64,000 nucleotides of DNA from Phycisphaerales bacterium (GTDB lineage: Bacteria > Planctomycetota > Phycisphaerae > Phycisphaerales > UBA1924): NCBI GenBank assembly GCA_007693765.1, contig RECZ01000152.1:1-64000 (forward strand), given 5' to 3'. Position 1 is the stretch's first letter. Each line of letters begins with the position of its first letter. The position numbers were made by a program, and so were the translations under genes. The notes under the pieces were generated by a model that made no database searches, was not told the origin of the DNA, and saw only the letters and a program-made list of their open reading frames with translations. This document shows, piece after piece, positions 46,390-55,601 of this stretch.

Positions 46390-48654
46390 TCAGTTCCCCT
46401 GGCAGACAACGCCGAAGTTCGAGAGCACGAGCGAGAGGTCGGCGAACCCGATCGAGCCGCTCCCCGTGAGGTCGCCGGGCAGGTCGGGTCCGACCTGCCC
46501 GAAGCCCGTCAGCACGGCGGAGAGGTCGACGAAGTCGACGACGTTGTCGCCGTTGACGTCGCCCTCGCACACCCCCGCCGACGGGGAATCCGAGACGGCG
46601 CCGGTGACGACAACCGCGAAGCCCTGCTTCTCGGCGTTGATCGCGGCGCCGCGGACTTTCACCGTCCATTGCCCGACCTGCGGGTTATTCACGTGCACCT
46701 GCTCGGTCGAGTTGATGGCGTCGGGTTGCCCCCCGGTGGCGGAGACGCCGCCAGAGAAGACGTTGCCGCGGTAAAGCGTTCCGCCGGGTGAGATGACCTC
46801 GAGGTTGATGTCGTTGACCGGCGCGAACGCGGCGCCGATGGTCGCGGGCACATCGGTGAAGGACATCGTGACCCGGAGTTGCTCTGCGTTGCTCTGGACG
46901 TCGAAGGTGAACGAGTACGTCTCACCGGTGCTCAGTGCCTGTGCGCTGTCGTTGCGGACGTCGCGCACGATGAGCGTACGCGGATCGCCGGGGAAGTACA
47001 GCGACATATTGGCGTTGACACGCCCCCAGCCCTCGCGGTCGCTGGGATAGCCGGGCACGCCGGTCATGTTCTGCGAGCTGTTGATGAGCAGGGCGCGGAG
47101 CAGGGCGCCGGTGGGGATGAGAGGGCTGTTCGCGGCCGCGACGCCGGTCGGGTAGTACCCGTCGGTGAAATATTGGCGTGCGAGCAGGGCGGCGCCGGCG
47201 ACCGCGGGGGAGGCCATCGAGGTGCCGGAGTCGCTGTATGTGGAGCAGGAAGTCTGCGACTGCGCCGACACCGTGTTGCATCCGGGGGCATAGACCTCGG
47301 GCTTGCGGCGCCCGTCTTCGGTCGGGCCGATGCCGCCGAGGCAGTGCTGGTGAATGTTGGGCGCACGCTGCGTGGCGCCGACGGCGAGCACGCTTTTGGC
47401 GTTCTCTGGGGTGTAGAGGAAGTTCTGGTTGCTGATGGCGAAGAGGACGACCGAGTCTTCGTTCTCGCGGCTGAAGGCGTCGATGGTGCGGGTCCAGCCG
47501 TTGTAATCGGTGCGGAAGTCGGCGCCCCACGAGTTGGTGTGCACGCGTGCGCCTTGGTCGTGATGCGTCTGCAGGCGCATCATGAGCGAAGCGCCCGAGT
47601 TGACGTCCGTGAAGCCCGGAACGGTGTTGAAGACGATCTTGGCGCCGTAGGCGACGCCGCGGTTGTTGTTGAACGCCCCCGAGTCGCCCGCGACGATGCC
47701 CGCGACGTGCGTGCCGTGCGTGGAGATGAAGCCGTTGCTGGCGTTGAACGCGAGCACCTTGCGGTGCGCAGGGCCGGGGGGCACGGAGTCGGAGAAGGCG
47801 CAATGATTGATGTCCATGCGGCCGTCGATGATGCCGACGACCTGTCCGAACCCGGTGAGCCCGTTGTTGTAGAGGGGGGTGTTGTCGAGACCGCCGCTCT
47901 GCACGACCTCGCGCACGGTGTTGTTCCGGCGCATCGTGACCTCAGGGGCCTCTTCGACATACTGCACGTCGGCGATGTGGGTGATTGCCTCGACGGCGTC
48001 GAGGGACGCGGTTAGCGTGAGCACCTTCTGGCCGCCGACGGCGTCGATCGAGCGCACGGCGACCCCGGGGAGGGCGCCGATGGCGTCGATGGCGCGGTCG
48101 GTGTCGGCGTCGGGGAAGAGGTGCACCCAGATCAGCGCGGAATTGAGCGCCTGCAGGATCACCCGCTCGGGCGAGGTCACGTGGCGAGCGCCGATGTCCG
48201 GGTCGAGCTTCCACGAGCTGTCGAAGGCGTCGCCCCAGCGGACGAAATCCACGCGTCGCATGGCCTCGGGGTCGGCGTCGGGGCCGAAGGTCACGATGTA
48301 GGCGTCGACGGGAAGGTACGCCCCGATCCGCACGCCGGCGTTCTCGAGCGCGGCCCGACGCTGCGAGGTGAGGGGGCCGTCGAGCTGGATGACGAACCGG
48401 TCTCCGGCGGCAATGGGCGCACGCTCGGCGAGGTCGCTCAGGCGGGCGATCACATCGCGGTCGGTGCGGATTCGTCCCGCCCGGAGGTGCAGCGCTTCGA
48501 GCTCCGCGACGCCGCGAGGTGAACGCACATCCTCGATCGCACCGGGGCCGGCCGCGCCCGGCTGCGCGATGGCGGCGGTGTGGCCGAAGATGAGCACAAA
48601 GAACAGCCCAGCGCCTACGGTCGTGCACGCGCGAGAAACGGATCGGGTTGACAA
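46390..48654 (-). CDS. Secreted subtilisin-like serine protease (S8)
   Basis: A 754-residue exported protease. The signal peptide is at residues 1-30. A prodomain-like region is followed by the S8 catalytic triad: Asp in VVGIIDGRMDINH, His in STHGTHVAGI and Ser in DSGTSMASPAVAG. A P-domain/PKD-like beta sandwich covers about 560-690 (SFTFDVQSNAEQLRV, GQWTVKVRGAA). Dockerin-like units GDVNGDNVVDFVDL and a degenerate DLTGSGSIGFADL end it. The start is TTG at 48654, with AGGAG seven bases upstream. The enzyme probably acts outside the cell on proteins; the substrate is unknown. Confidence 0.9.
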   Translation of the reverse strand: MSTRSVSRACTTVGAGLFFVLIFGHTAAIAQPGAAGPGAIEDVRSPRGVAELEALHLRAGRIRTDRDVIARLSDLAERAPIAAGDRFVIQLDGPLTSQRRAALENAGVRIGAYLPVDAYIVTFGPDADPEAMRRVDFVRWGDAFDSSWKLDPDIGARHVTSPERVILQALNSALIWVHLFPDADTDRAIDAIGALPGVAVRSIDAVGGQKVLTLTASLDAVEAITHIADVQYVEEAPEVTMRRNNTVREVVQSGGLDNTPLYNNGLTGFGQVVGIIDGRMDINHCAFSDSVPPGPAHRKVLAFNASNGFISTHGTHVAGIVAGDSGAFNNNRGVAYGAKIVFNTVPGFTDVNSGASLMMRLQTHHDQGARVHTNSWGADFRTDYNGWTRTIDAFSRENEDSVVLFAISNQNFLYTPENAKSVLAVGATQRAPNIHQHCLGGIGPTEDGRRKPEVYAPGCNTVSAQSQTSCSTYSDSGTSMASPAVAGAALLARQYFTDGYYPTGVAAANSPLIPTGALLRALLINSSQNMTGVPGYPSDREGWGRVNANMSLYFPGDPRTLIVRDVRNDSAQALSTGETYSFTFDVQSNAEQLRVTMSFTDVPATIGAAFAPVNDINLEVISPGGTLYRGNVFSGGVSATGGQPDAINSTEQVHVNNPQVGQWTVKVRGAAINAEKQGFAVVVTGAVSDSPSAGVCEGDVNGDNVVDFVDLSAVLTGFGQVGPDLPGDLTGSGSIGFADLSLVLSNFGVVCQGN

Positions 48655-49016
48655 GACCTTGCTCCTGTTGTGGCGGATACACCGGCGAGAGCGGATCCGT
48701 GAACACCCTTAGATAGAGTACAGTAAGTCACCCTACTTTCGGCTCAGGAAGGTGATTGTTGCCACACAAGAGAAGCGAATTCACAAATCCCCCACGACGG
48801 GGTGTTGTCAGGTCCGAAAAGGGGGCGAACACGGCGCAACCGGCCTCACCGGGGAGACTTTTTGGCGCCTGTTGAACGCGGGGCCGCGCAGGACGATACT
48901 GTGTCCCCGCGTGGGGCGCGGCCGCGCCCCGGCCCGGGCGGCGCCGGGGGGCGGCCCGGCCCGGCGCGCCGCCGGTGTGCGGCGTGACCTCGGGCCCTCA
49001 CCCCCCGGATCCGAGC
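48655..49016. other. Divergent intergenic region between subtilase and tig
   Basis: 362 bases with a small AT-richer patch at 48710-48790 (containing TAGATAGAGTACAGTAAG). It must hold the subtilase promoter and the tig promoter. I see no gene, RNA or repeat. Confidence 0.6.
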
Positions 49017-50453
49017 ATGGCGACCAAAACGACGACCCCCGAGACGGAAACGGCCTTCGAACCCAAGGTGAAGATCGAGAATATCGGTCCTTGCCGCAAG
49101 AAGGTCACGATCGAGGTGCCGGCGGACGCTGTGCGCGCCGAACTGAGCGGCTCGTTCGACGCCTTGTCCACACAGGTCAGTGTCCCCGGGTTCCGCCCCG
49201 GCAAGGCCCCCCGCAAGCTCGTCGAGCGGATGTTCGGCAAGGCCGCCCGCGACGAAGCGAAGAAGAAGCTCGTCGCCGACGCCTACAAGAAGGCGATCGA
49301 GTCCAACAAGCTCAGCGTCCTGGGCGAGCCCGAGGGCGGGGATGAGCTCGAGGGTCTGGTCATCGACCCCGCCAAGCCCATCTCGTTCACCATCGAGGTG
49401 GAGGTCTCACCGGAGTTCGAACTGCCCTCGATCGACGGCGTGCCGGTCAAGAAGCCCAAGTACGAGCCGACCGAGGCGATGATCGATGAAGAGATCGAGC
49501 GCCTGCAGGTCCATGAGGGCGACCTCGAGTCCCGCGAGAAGGCGGAGCCCGGCGACTACTGCACCGGCCTCGGCGTCATCGCGGACAAAAAGGGCGAGAC
49601 GGTGCTCGAGATCGACGGCGCCGTCATCCAGGTCCCCGCCAAGGACGACGACGGGCGCGGCGCCATCATGGGCGTCATGGTCGACGACTTCGCCAAGCAG
49701 GTCGGAGCCCCCAAGCCCGGCGACACGCTCACCATCAAGGCGACGGGCCCGGAGAACCACGAGACGCTGGCAATCCGCGGCGAACCGATCACCATCACCT
49801 TCGAGGTGCAGCGCGTCGATCGGATCATCCCGATCGAGGTCGATGCGCTCTGCGAGCGTCTGGGCATGCCCGATGCGCAGCGCCTCCGCGAGGCCGTGAC
49901 GCTCCGCCTCAACCACCGCGTCATGGTCCGTCAGCAGAGCGTGATGCGCCGCCAGATCGCCGACTACCTCCTCGAGAACGTCGAGCTCGAGCTCCCCGAG
50001 AAGCTTACCGAGCGGCAGGCCGAGCGCAACCTCGCCCGTCGGCGCATGGACCTCATGCACCGCGGCGTGAACACCGTGAAGATCGAGGAGCAGGTCGCCG
50101 AGATGCGGGCCGCGTCGTCCGAAGTTGCGCAGCGCGAGCTCAAGCTGTTCTTCATCCTCGACCGCATCGCCCGCGAGAAGGGCGTGCAGGTGACCGAGGG
50201 CGAGGTCGGCTCGCGCATCACCCAGATCGCGCAGGAACGCGGCGAGCGCCCCGAGAAGGTGCGTGATGCGCTCGTGAGCTCCGGGCAGGCGAACTTCCTC
50301 GTGCAGCAGATCCGCGAGCACAAGGCCATGGACGCGATCCTCGCCAAGGCCGCGATCGAAGAGGTCGACGGCGAGACGTTCGACGAGCAGGACGGCGTCG
50401 CCGACGCCAAGACCGCCAAGGGCGACGCCAAGTCCAAGAAGAAGAAAAAGTGA
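49017..50453 (+). CDS. tig: Trigger factor (ribosome-bound peptidyl-prolyl isomerase/chaperone)
   Basis: A 478-residue chaperone at the ribosome exit tunnel. The ribosome-binding signature GFRPGKAP is in the N-terminal domain (near residue 60), followed by a PPIase-type middle domain (AEPGDYCTGLGVIAD, ATGPENHETLAIRGEPITITF) and the helical C-terminal domain. It ends with a Lys-rich tail. The ATG at 49017 was chosen because it starts the homologous sequence. The next gene overlaps it by four bases (GTGA). tig is usually linked to clpP-clpX; clpX follows three genes later without clpP. Confidence 0.95.
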   Translation: MATKTTTPETETAFEPKVKIENIGPCRKKVTIEVPADAVRAELSGSFDALSTQVSVPGFRPGKAPRKLVERMFGKAARDEAKKKLVADAYKKAIESNKLSVLGEPEGGDELEGLVIDPAKPISFTIEVEVSPEFELPSIDGVPVKKPKYEPTEAMIDEEIERLQVHEGDLESREKAEPGDYCTGLGVIADKKGETVLEIDGAVIQVPAKDDDGRGAIMGVMVDDFAKQVGAPKPGDTLTIKATGPENHETLAIRGEPITITFEVQRVDRIIPIEVDALCERLGMPDAQRLREAVTLRLNHRVMVRQQSVMRRQIADYLLENVELELPEKLTERQAERNLARRRMDLMHRGVNTVKIEEQVAEMRAASSEVAQRELKLFFILDRIAREKGVQVTEGEVGSRITQIAQERGERPEKVRDALVSSGQANFLVQQIREHKAMDAILAKAAIEEVDGETFDEQDGVADAKTAKGDAKSKKKKK

Positions 50454-51787
50454 ATCGCGCCCGCGGCATCGCCCGGCTGCGTCCGGTGTTCGTCGCGTTG
50501 CTCTGCCTCGTCGCGCTGGCGCCCTCCGGCGGCGCGGCTCTCGCGGAGACGCTGCTGCTGCATTGCGGCGAGTTGCTCGCCACGCCCGGTCAGCGCCCGG
50601 TGCGCGAGGCAACCGTCATCGTCCGCGACGGGCGCATCGTCGATGTTCGCGATGGCTATCTCGACCCGACGCAGGCGCCCGGCGGCGGCGAAGTCCGCGT
50701 CATCGACCTGCGCGACCGGTTCGTGCTCCCGGGTCTGATCGACTGCCACACTCACCTCACCCATGAACTCGCCCCCGACAGCCGCCTCCGCGCCGTCGAG
50801 GACAGCGACGCCATGAGCGCCCTGCGCGGCGTTGCGTACGCGCGGCGCACCCTCCTCGCCGGCTTCACCACCGTGCGCAACGTCGGCTCACGCGGCGACG
50901 CCGGCTTCGCCCTGCGCGACGCCATCAATCAAGGCCTCGTTCCCGGGCCGCGCATCCTCGAGGCGGGGAGAGCCATCACGCCCACGGGCGGGCACGGCGA
51001 TCACACGCACGGCTACCGGCACGACATCTTCGACATCCCCACGCAGATGCAGGGCGTCGCCGACGGGGTGGACGAGTGCCGGCGCGCCGTCCGCTCGCAG
51101 GTGAAGCGCGGCGCGGACGTCATCAAACTCACCGCGACCGGCGGCGTGCTCAGCGCCACCGCGGCGGGCACCGACCGGCAGTTCTTCGAGGATGAGCTCG
51201 AGGCCATCGTCGAGACGGCGCACCTGCTGGGCCGCAAGGTCGCCGCTCACGCCCACGGGACCGACGGCGTCAACGCCGCGCTCCGCGCCGGCGTGGACTC
51301 GATCGAACACGGGACGTACCTCGACGACGAATCGATACGCCTCTTCCTCGAGACGGGCGCGTTCCTCGTGCCGACGCTGCACGCCGGCGACACCGTGGCG
51401 CGGCTCGCGGAGCAGGACGGGTACTTCGTCCCCGCGGTGCGCGCCAAGGCGATGGAGGTCGGCCCCCGCATGCAGGGCATGCTCGCCCGCGCCCACGCCG
51501 CCGGCGTGCGCATCGCCTTCGGCACCGACTGCGGCGTGGGGACGCACGGCGACAACGCCCGCGAGTTCCAGCTCATGGTCGACGCGGGGATGTCGCACGT
51601 CGAGGCCATCATCGCCGCGACCGTCAACGCCGCGGAACTGCTCGGCCTCTCCGACGAGATCGGCACGATCGAGCCCGGCAAGGCCGCGGACATCATCGCC
51701 ACGCGCGGCAGCCCGATTGACGAAGTGGCGCAACTGATGGATGTCGCCTTTGTGATGCGCGCGGGCGTCGTTCACAAGAACGAGTGA
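50450..51787 (+). CDS. Secreted amidohydrolase-family protein
   Basis: A 445-residue enzyme of the imidazolonepropionase/dipeptidase-like amidohydrolase superfamily. A signal peptide (ALLCLVALAPSGGAALAE) suggests export. Metal ligands: HTH in LIDCHTHLTHE, carbamoyl-type Lys in DVIKLTATGG, His in AAHAHGTDG and SIEHGTYLD, and Asp in FGTDCGVGTHG. Ending is the usual GTIEPGKAADIIATRG. Substrate could be an N-acyl amino acid, dipeptide or cyclic imide; not determinable here. The GTG start overlaps tig (GTGA) and its own stop overlaps the SHOCT gene. Confidence 0.88.
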   Translation: MNRARGIARLRPVFVALLCLVALAPSGGAALAETLLLHCGELLATPGQRPVREATVIVRDGRIVDVRDGYLDPTQAPGGGEVRVIDLRDRFVLPGLIDCHTHLTHELAPDSRLRAVEDSDAMSALRGVAYARRTLLAGFTTVRNVGSRGDAGFALRDAINQGLVPGPRILEAGRAITPTGGHGDHTHGYRHDIFDIPTQMQGVADGVDECRRAVRSQVKRGADVIKLTATGGVLSATAAGTDRQFFEDELEAIVETAHLLGRKVAAHAHGTDGVNAALRAGVDSIEHGTYLDDESIRLFLETGAFLVPTLHAGDTVARLAEQDGYFVPAVRAKAMEVGPRMQGMLARAHAAGVRIAFGTDCGVGTHGDNAREFQLMVDAGMSHVEAIIAATVNAAELLGLSDEIGTIEPGKAADIIATRGSPIDEVAQLMDVAFVMRAGVVHKNE

Positions 51788-52215
51788 GCCCGAGCATGCG
51801 CTGGACGCAGATCGCACAGCCCCAAACGCTGCTCGCGTTGAGCGACGCCGGCCGCGCCGTCTTCTGGGTGGCGGCGCTGATCGTCCTCGCGCTCGTCGGT
51901 GGGGCGGTGCTGATGGTGCTGCGGAGGGCGCTTCTCCATCGAGGGGACGACCCGGCGCACACCCCGGTCCTGACCCTCGCCGACCTCCGGGCGATGCGCG
52001 ACAAGGGCGAGATCAACGACGCCGAGTACGCGCGGGCGCGCGAGGTGCTCCTGCGCGAGGCCGGCGCGTCGGCGACACCCAAAGCGCCGCGACGGGACGT
52101 GGTGGGTGGCGCACCCGGGCTCGACCTGACGGGAGACCCGCTCCCGCCACCCGCGGACCGCGGCAAGAAAAAGGGAACGTCCGAAGAACCGCCCGGGGAT
52201 CGTCGGAAGGGCTGA
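51784..52215 (+). CDS. Small membrane protein with SHOCT-like motif
   Basis: A 143-residue protein with one predicted transmembrane helix at about residues 27-47 (VFWVAALIVLALVGGAVLMVL) and a SHOCT-like segment TLADLRAMRDKGEINDAEYARARE (residues about 64-87; SHOCT domains are short C-terminal modules of unknown role). A Lys/Pro-rich tail follows. GTG at 51784 overlaps the amidohydrolase stop (GTGA). Function unknown. Confidence 0.72.
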   Translation: MSPSMRWTQIAQPQTLLALSDAGRAVFWVAALIVLALVGGAVLMVLRRALLHRGDDPAHTPVLTLADLRAMRDKGEINDAEYARAREVLLREAGASATPKAPRRDVVGGAPGLDLTGDPLPPPADRGKKKGTSEEPPGDRRKG

Positions 52216-52352
52216 CCGCCACCCAAACACTGTCAAAAGCGTGTGGATGGCGGACTCGTGTCGAGATTCACGGTCATGACGCCGATACACTGTGCAGGAG
52301 CGCTGCGTGGGTCGCACGCGCCCTTATGTGACGCGGCGAGAGCGAGGAACGC

Positions 52353-53690
52353 ATGGCGAAAGATCGGATCGACGGAGGAGACGGCGCCACCACCCCGGGA
52401 GGTGGCGGCGATGGCGGCGGCGGTGGATTCCGCGGCCGCAAGGTGACCACATGCTCGTTCTGCGGCAAGACCTCCCGCGAGGTCGGCCCCATGGTCGAGG
52501 GCCCGAGCGAGGTCTACATCTGCTCCTCCTGCACCGACCTCTGCCAGAACATCTTCAAGCAGGAAAAGCGGCGCGTCTCGACGGCGCGCCCGGCGCTGGG
52601 CGCCATCCCCTCGCCGCGACAGGTCAAGGAGTTCCTCGACCAGTACGTGATCGGGCAGGACCTCGCCAAGAAGTGTCTCTCGGTTGCCGTCCACACGCAC
52701 TACAAGCGCCTGACGCAGGTCGACAACGAGGCCGCGGGCGTCGAACTCGATAAGTCCAACGTGCTGCTGCTGGGCCCAACGGGCTCCGGCAAGACGCTGC
52801 TCGCCAAGACCATGGCCCGCATGCTCAACGTGCCCTTCGCCATCGGCGACGCCACCACCCTCACCGAGGCGGGCTACGTCGGCGAGGACGTCGAGAACCT
52901 GCTCCTCAAGCTCCTGCAGGGGGCGGACTACGACCTCGAAGCGGCCCAGCGCGGCATCATCTACATCGATGAGATCGACAAGATCGGCAAGACGTCCAAC
53001 AACGTCTCGATCACGCGCGACGTCTCCGGCGAGGGCGTGCAGCAGTCGCTCCTGAAGATGCTCGAGGGCACCATCGCCAACGTCCCCCCGCAGGGCGGGC
53101 GCAAGCACCCCGAGCAGCAGTACATCCAGATGGACACGACGAACATCCTGTTCATCTGCGGCGGCTCGTTCGTGGGCCTCGAAGAGATCATCCGTCGTCG
53201 CATCGGCCAGCGCCGCATCGGCTTCGCCACCGGCCCCGAGCAGTCGACCACCGACGCCGCCAAGCAGACCGAGGAAGTGCTCTCGCAGGTGACTTCGGAG
53301 GACATCCTCGAGTTCGGGCTCATCCCCGAGCTGGTGGGGCGTCTCCCCCTCGTCGTGCCCCTGATGCCGCTCACCCGCAGCGCCCTCGTCTCGATCCTGA
53401 CCGAGCCGCGCAACGCACTCGTGCGGCAGTACCAGCACCTCTTCAGCCTCGAGAACGCCAAGCTCACGTTCACCGACGACGCCCTCCTCGCCATCGCCGA
53501 CCGGGCCATGGAGCGCAAGACGGGCGCCAGAGCCCTCCGCGCCGTGCTCGAGGAGATCATGATGGACCTGCTCTACGACCTCCCCGACGCCGACAACGAG
53601 GGCGCGGAGTACGTCGTGGACGGCGAGGCCATCGGCCGCGGCGGTGTCCGCCTGGCCGACCTGCGGGTGCGCCGGAAGGAATCGGCCTGA
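52353..53690 (+). CDS. clpX: ATP-dependent Clp protease ATP-binding subunit ClpX
   Basis: A 445-residue AAA+ unfoldase that feeds ClpP. The N-terminal zinc finger is CSFCGK...CSSC; then Walker A GPTGSGKT, pore-1 loop [13 protein letters not shown], Walker [11 protein letters not shown], and the sensor-2 GARALR. The C-terminal ClpP-binding IGF-type loop is RRIGFATG. The ATG follows GAGGAA; a possible promoter TACACT is at 52286-52291. No clpP lies between tig and clpX, the usual order. Confidence 0.96.
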   Translation: MAKDRIDGGDGATTPGGGGDGGGGGFRGRKVTTCSFCGKTSREVGPMVEGPSEVYICSSCTDLCQNIFKQEKRRVSTARPALGAIPSPRQVKEFLDQYVIGQDLAKKCLSVAVHTHYKRLTQVDNEAAGVELDKSNVLLLGPTGSGKTLLAKTMARMLNVPFAIGDATTLTEAGYVGEDVENLLLKLLQGADYDLEAAQRGIIYIDEIDKIGKTSNNVSITRDVSGEGVQQSLLKMLEGTIANVPPQGGRKHPEQQYIQMDTTNILFICGGSFVGLEEIIRRRIGQRRIGFATGPEQSTTDAAKQTEEVLSQVTSEDILEFGLIPELVGRLPLVVPLMPLTRSALVSILTEPRNALVRQYQHLFSLENAKLTFTDDALLAIADRAMERKTGARALRAVLEEIMMDLLYDLPDADNEGAEYVVDGEAIGRGGVRLADLRVRRKESA

Positions 53691-53761
53691 CCGACACGCC
53701 CGGCCCGCCAAAGCGGCGGGGTCCGAACCGCCCCCTCGAAAAAGGGGCGCGAGGCCACGTA

Positions 53762-53773
53762 TCAACATGTTGA
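53762..53773. promoter_or_regulatory. Perfect palindrome overlapping the marR -35 (candidate operator)
   Basis: TCAACATGTTGA is a 12-bp perfect inverted repeat whose right end overlaps TTGACT (-35) of the marR promoter. Such placement suits autorepression by a MarR-family dimer. Confidence 0.55.
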
Positions 53774-53797
53774 CTTAGCCCGACGCACAGCTACCGT
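53770..53797 (+). promoter_or_regulatory. Promoter of the marR-RND operon
   Basis: TTGACT (53770-53775), 16-base spacer, TACCGT (53792-53797), then the ATG at 53803 five bases later, so the transcript would start at or near the start codon. The spacing fits a sigma-70 promoter. Confidence 0.6.
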
Positions 53798-53802
53798 TGC
53801 CC

Positions 53803-54387
53803 ATGCAGGGCGACGCCGGTCACGAGCGAGAGACGAAAAACGGGCAGAAGTGCTGCGCGGCCAGCGCGCTGCGCGAGGATGCGCCGCTCATCCTCCGCTT
53901 CTTCATGATCCACAACATGACGATGCGCATCGGCGACCGCCTGACGTCGCCGCACGGCCTCACCAGCGCGCGTTGGATGATCCTCTGCACCATCGGCGAG
54001 CGTGAGGAACCACCCACGCTCTCCGAACTCAGCGCCGACGCGATGCTGAGCCTGCAGAACGTGAGCCGCATGGTCACGCTGCTGGAGAAAGAGGGCCACC
54101 TCGAGCGTTTCAACAAGCTGGGCGCGGGGCGCGCCGTCTTCGTGCGCCTCACCGACAAGGGCCGCCGGGCGCAGGAGACGCTGCACACCCTGGGCGATCA
54201 CTTCGACACGCGATTCCTGCACGGCGTGACGCCGAAAGCGCAGGCCGCGCTCGCCCAACAACTCGACCACCTCATCGCCAACCTCGAATCCTTCGAGCAC
54301 GAACTCGACAGCACGACTACCGCCGCACAGCCCGCGGGGCGACGCCCCGGCGACGCCCGCGCGGCGAAGACGGGGAAACAGAAATGA
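53803..54387 (+). CDS. MarR-family transcriptional regulator
   Basis: A 194-residue winged-helix dimer-type repressor. The core TSARWMILCTIGEREEPPTLSELSADAMLSLQNVSRMVTLLEKEGHLERF contains the recognition helix and the wing, with the Leu/Arg-rich flanking helices of MarR. A C-terminal tail is Ala/Arg-rich. The promoter and a perfect palindrome precede it. It overlaps the following membrane-fusion-protein gene (ATGA), so it probably controls the efflux pair. Confidence 0.88.
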   Translation: MQGDAGHERETKNGQKCCAASALREDAPLILRFFMIHNMTMRIGDRLTSPHGLTSARWMILCTIGEREEPPTLSELSADAMLSLQNVSRMVTLLEKEGHLERFNKLGAGRAVFVRLTDKGRRAQETLHTLGDHFDTRFLHGVTPKAQAALAQQLDHLIANLESFEHELDSTTTAAQPAGRRPGDARAAKTGKQK

Positions 54388-55601
54388 CACGACAGATCCA
54401 GCATCTCGCCGCGCTCGTGGCGCTCGTCGCGGCGTGCCCGATCGCGGCCACGGCGCAGCCGGGCTCCGGGGGCGGCCCGCCGCCGGCGCACGTCCGCATC
54501 GCGATGACCACGATGGAGCCGGTCGAACAGCACGCCGTGGTGACGGGCAGCGTGCGCGCGTGGCGTGAATCACGCATCGCCGCCCGCGAGGCGGGGCGCG
54601 TCTTGGTAATCGACGTGCGCGAGGGCGACCTGATCGAGCAGGGGGGTGTGCTCGCCACCCTCGACGACGCGATCCTGCGCATCGAGCTCGACGCCGCACG
54701 GGCTGGCGTCCGCGCCGCCGAGGGCGCCGTGGCCGAGCGGCTAGCCAATCTCAGCAAGGCGGAGCGCGACCTCGACCGCATCACCTCCCTCCGCGCCACG
54801 CGCAGCGCATCGCAGAACGAGTACGACGACGCCGCCACCGAGGTGGAGCGCGCCCGCGCCGCCCTCGATCAGGCCCGCGCCCACGCCGAGCGCGATCGCG
54901 CCGTCGTGCAACTGCTCGAATCGCGCATCGACGACATGACCATCCACGCGCCCTTCACCGGGCGCGTCGGCGCCCGCCTGATCGACGCCGGCGAGTGGGC
55001 CGCGCAGGGCGCGCCCATCGTGCGGCTGGTGGCGACCGAAACGGTGGATGTCTGGCTCGACGTCCCCCAGCAGCACGTCGCGGCGGCGACGCGCGCGGGC
55101 GCTGTGATCACCTTCGAATCACCCGCGCTGGGGCGCACGTTCGAGGCGCCCGTCGCTGGTGTGGGGCCCGTCGGCGACGAATCCGCCCGGACGTTCCCCG
55201 TCCGTCTCACCCTCGACAGCGACGACGAGGCGCTGCGGCCGAGCATGAACGTCGTCGCCCGCGTTCCCGTCGGGGTGGAGGGCCCGTCGCTGCTGGTGCC
55301 GCGCGACGCCCTGCTCCGCGACGACGCCGGCTGGTTCGTCTACACCGCCACGGGCCCCGATGTGGAGAGCATGCTGGCGATCCCCGCCCGTGTCGAGCAG
55401 TTATTCACGGTCGGCTCGCGCCGAGTCGCGGTGCGTGTGATCTCTGGCCCGCTCTTCCCCGGGGCGCCGGTGGTGGTGGAGGGCAACGAGCGCATCCTGT
55501 TCCCCAGCCAGCCGCTGCGCATCACAAACCCCGCCGACCTCGCGCGCCCCGATGCGCCCGCGGACGGGCCGGGTGAAGCCCGTCGGGGCGGGGGCGCGTA
55601 A
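54384..55601 (+). CDS. RND efflux periplasmic adaptor (membrane fusion protein)
   Basis: A 405-residue HlyD/AcrA-type adaptor. Signal peptide at residues 1-25, then a biotinyl-lipoyl-like region (SRIAAREAGRVLVIDVREGDLIEQGGVLATLD), a long coiled-coil hairpin (ERLANLSKAERDLDRIT ... RARAALDQARAHAERDR) and the barrel domain (DDMTIHAPFTGRVGARLIDAGEW). It lacks an obvious lipobox. It joins the RND pump and an outer membrane channel encoded elsewhere. The start overlaps marR by four bases and the RND gene begins immediately after its stop. Confidence 0.9.
   Translation: MTRQIQHLAALVALVAACPIAATAQPGSGGGPPPAHVRIAMTTMEPVEQHAVVTGSVRAWRESRIAAREAGRVLVIDVREGDLIEQGGVLATLDDAILRIELDAARAGVRAAEGAVAERLANLSKAERDLDRITSLRATRSASQNEYDDAATEVERARAALDQARAHAERDRAVVQLLESRIDDMTIHAPFTGRVGARLIDAGEWAAQGAPIVRLVATETVDVWLDVPQQHVAAATRAGAVITFESPALGRTFEAPVAGVGPVGDESARTFPVRLTLDSDDEALRPSMNVVARVPVGVEGPSLLVPRDALLRDDAGWFVYTATGPDVESMLAIPARVEQLFTVGSRRVAVRVISGPLFPGAPVVVEGNERILFPSQPLRITNPADLARPDAPADGPGEARRGGGA

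Noticed and set aside
53692-53760. Rho-independent terminator after clpX
   Set aside because: Short inverted GC stretches exist, but no stable hairpin followed by a T run was seen.
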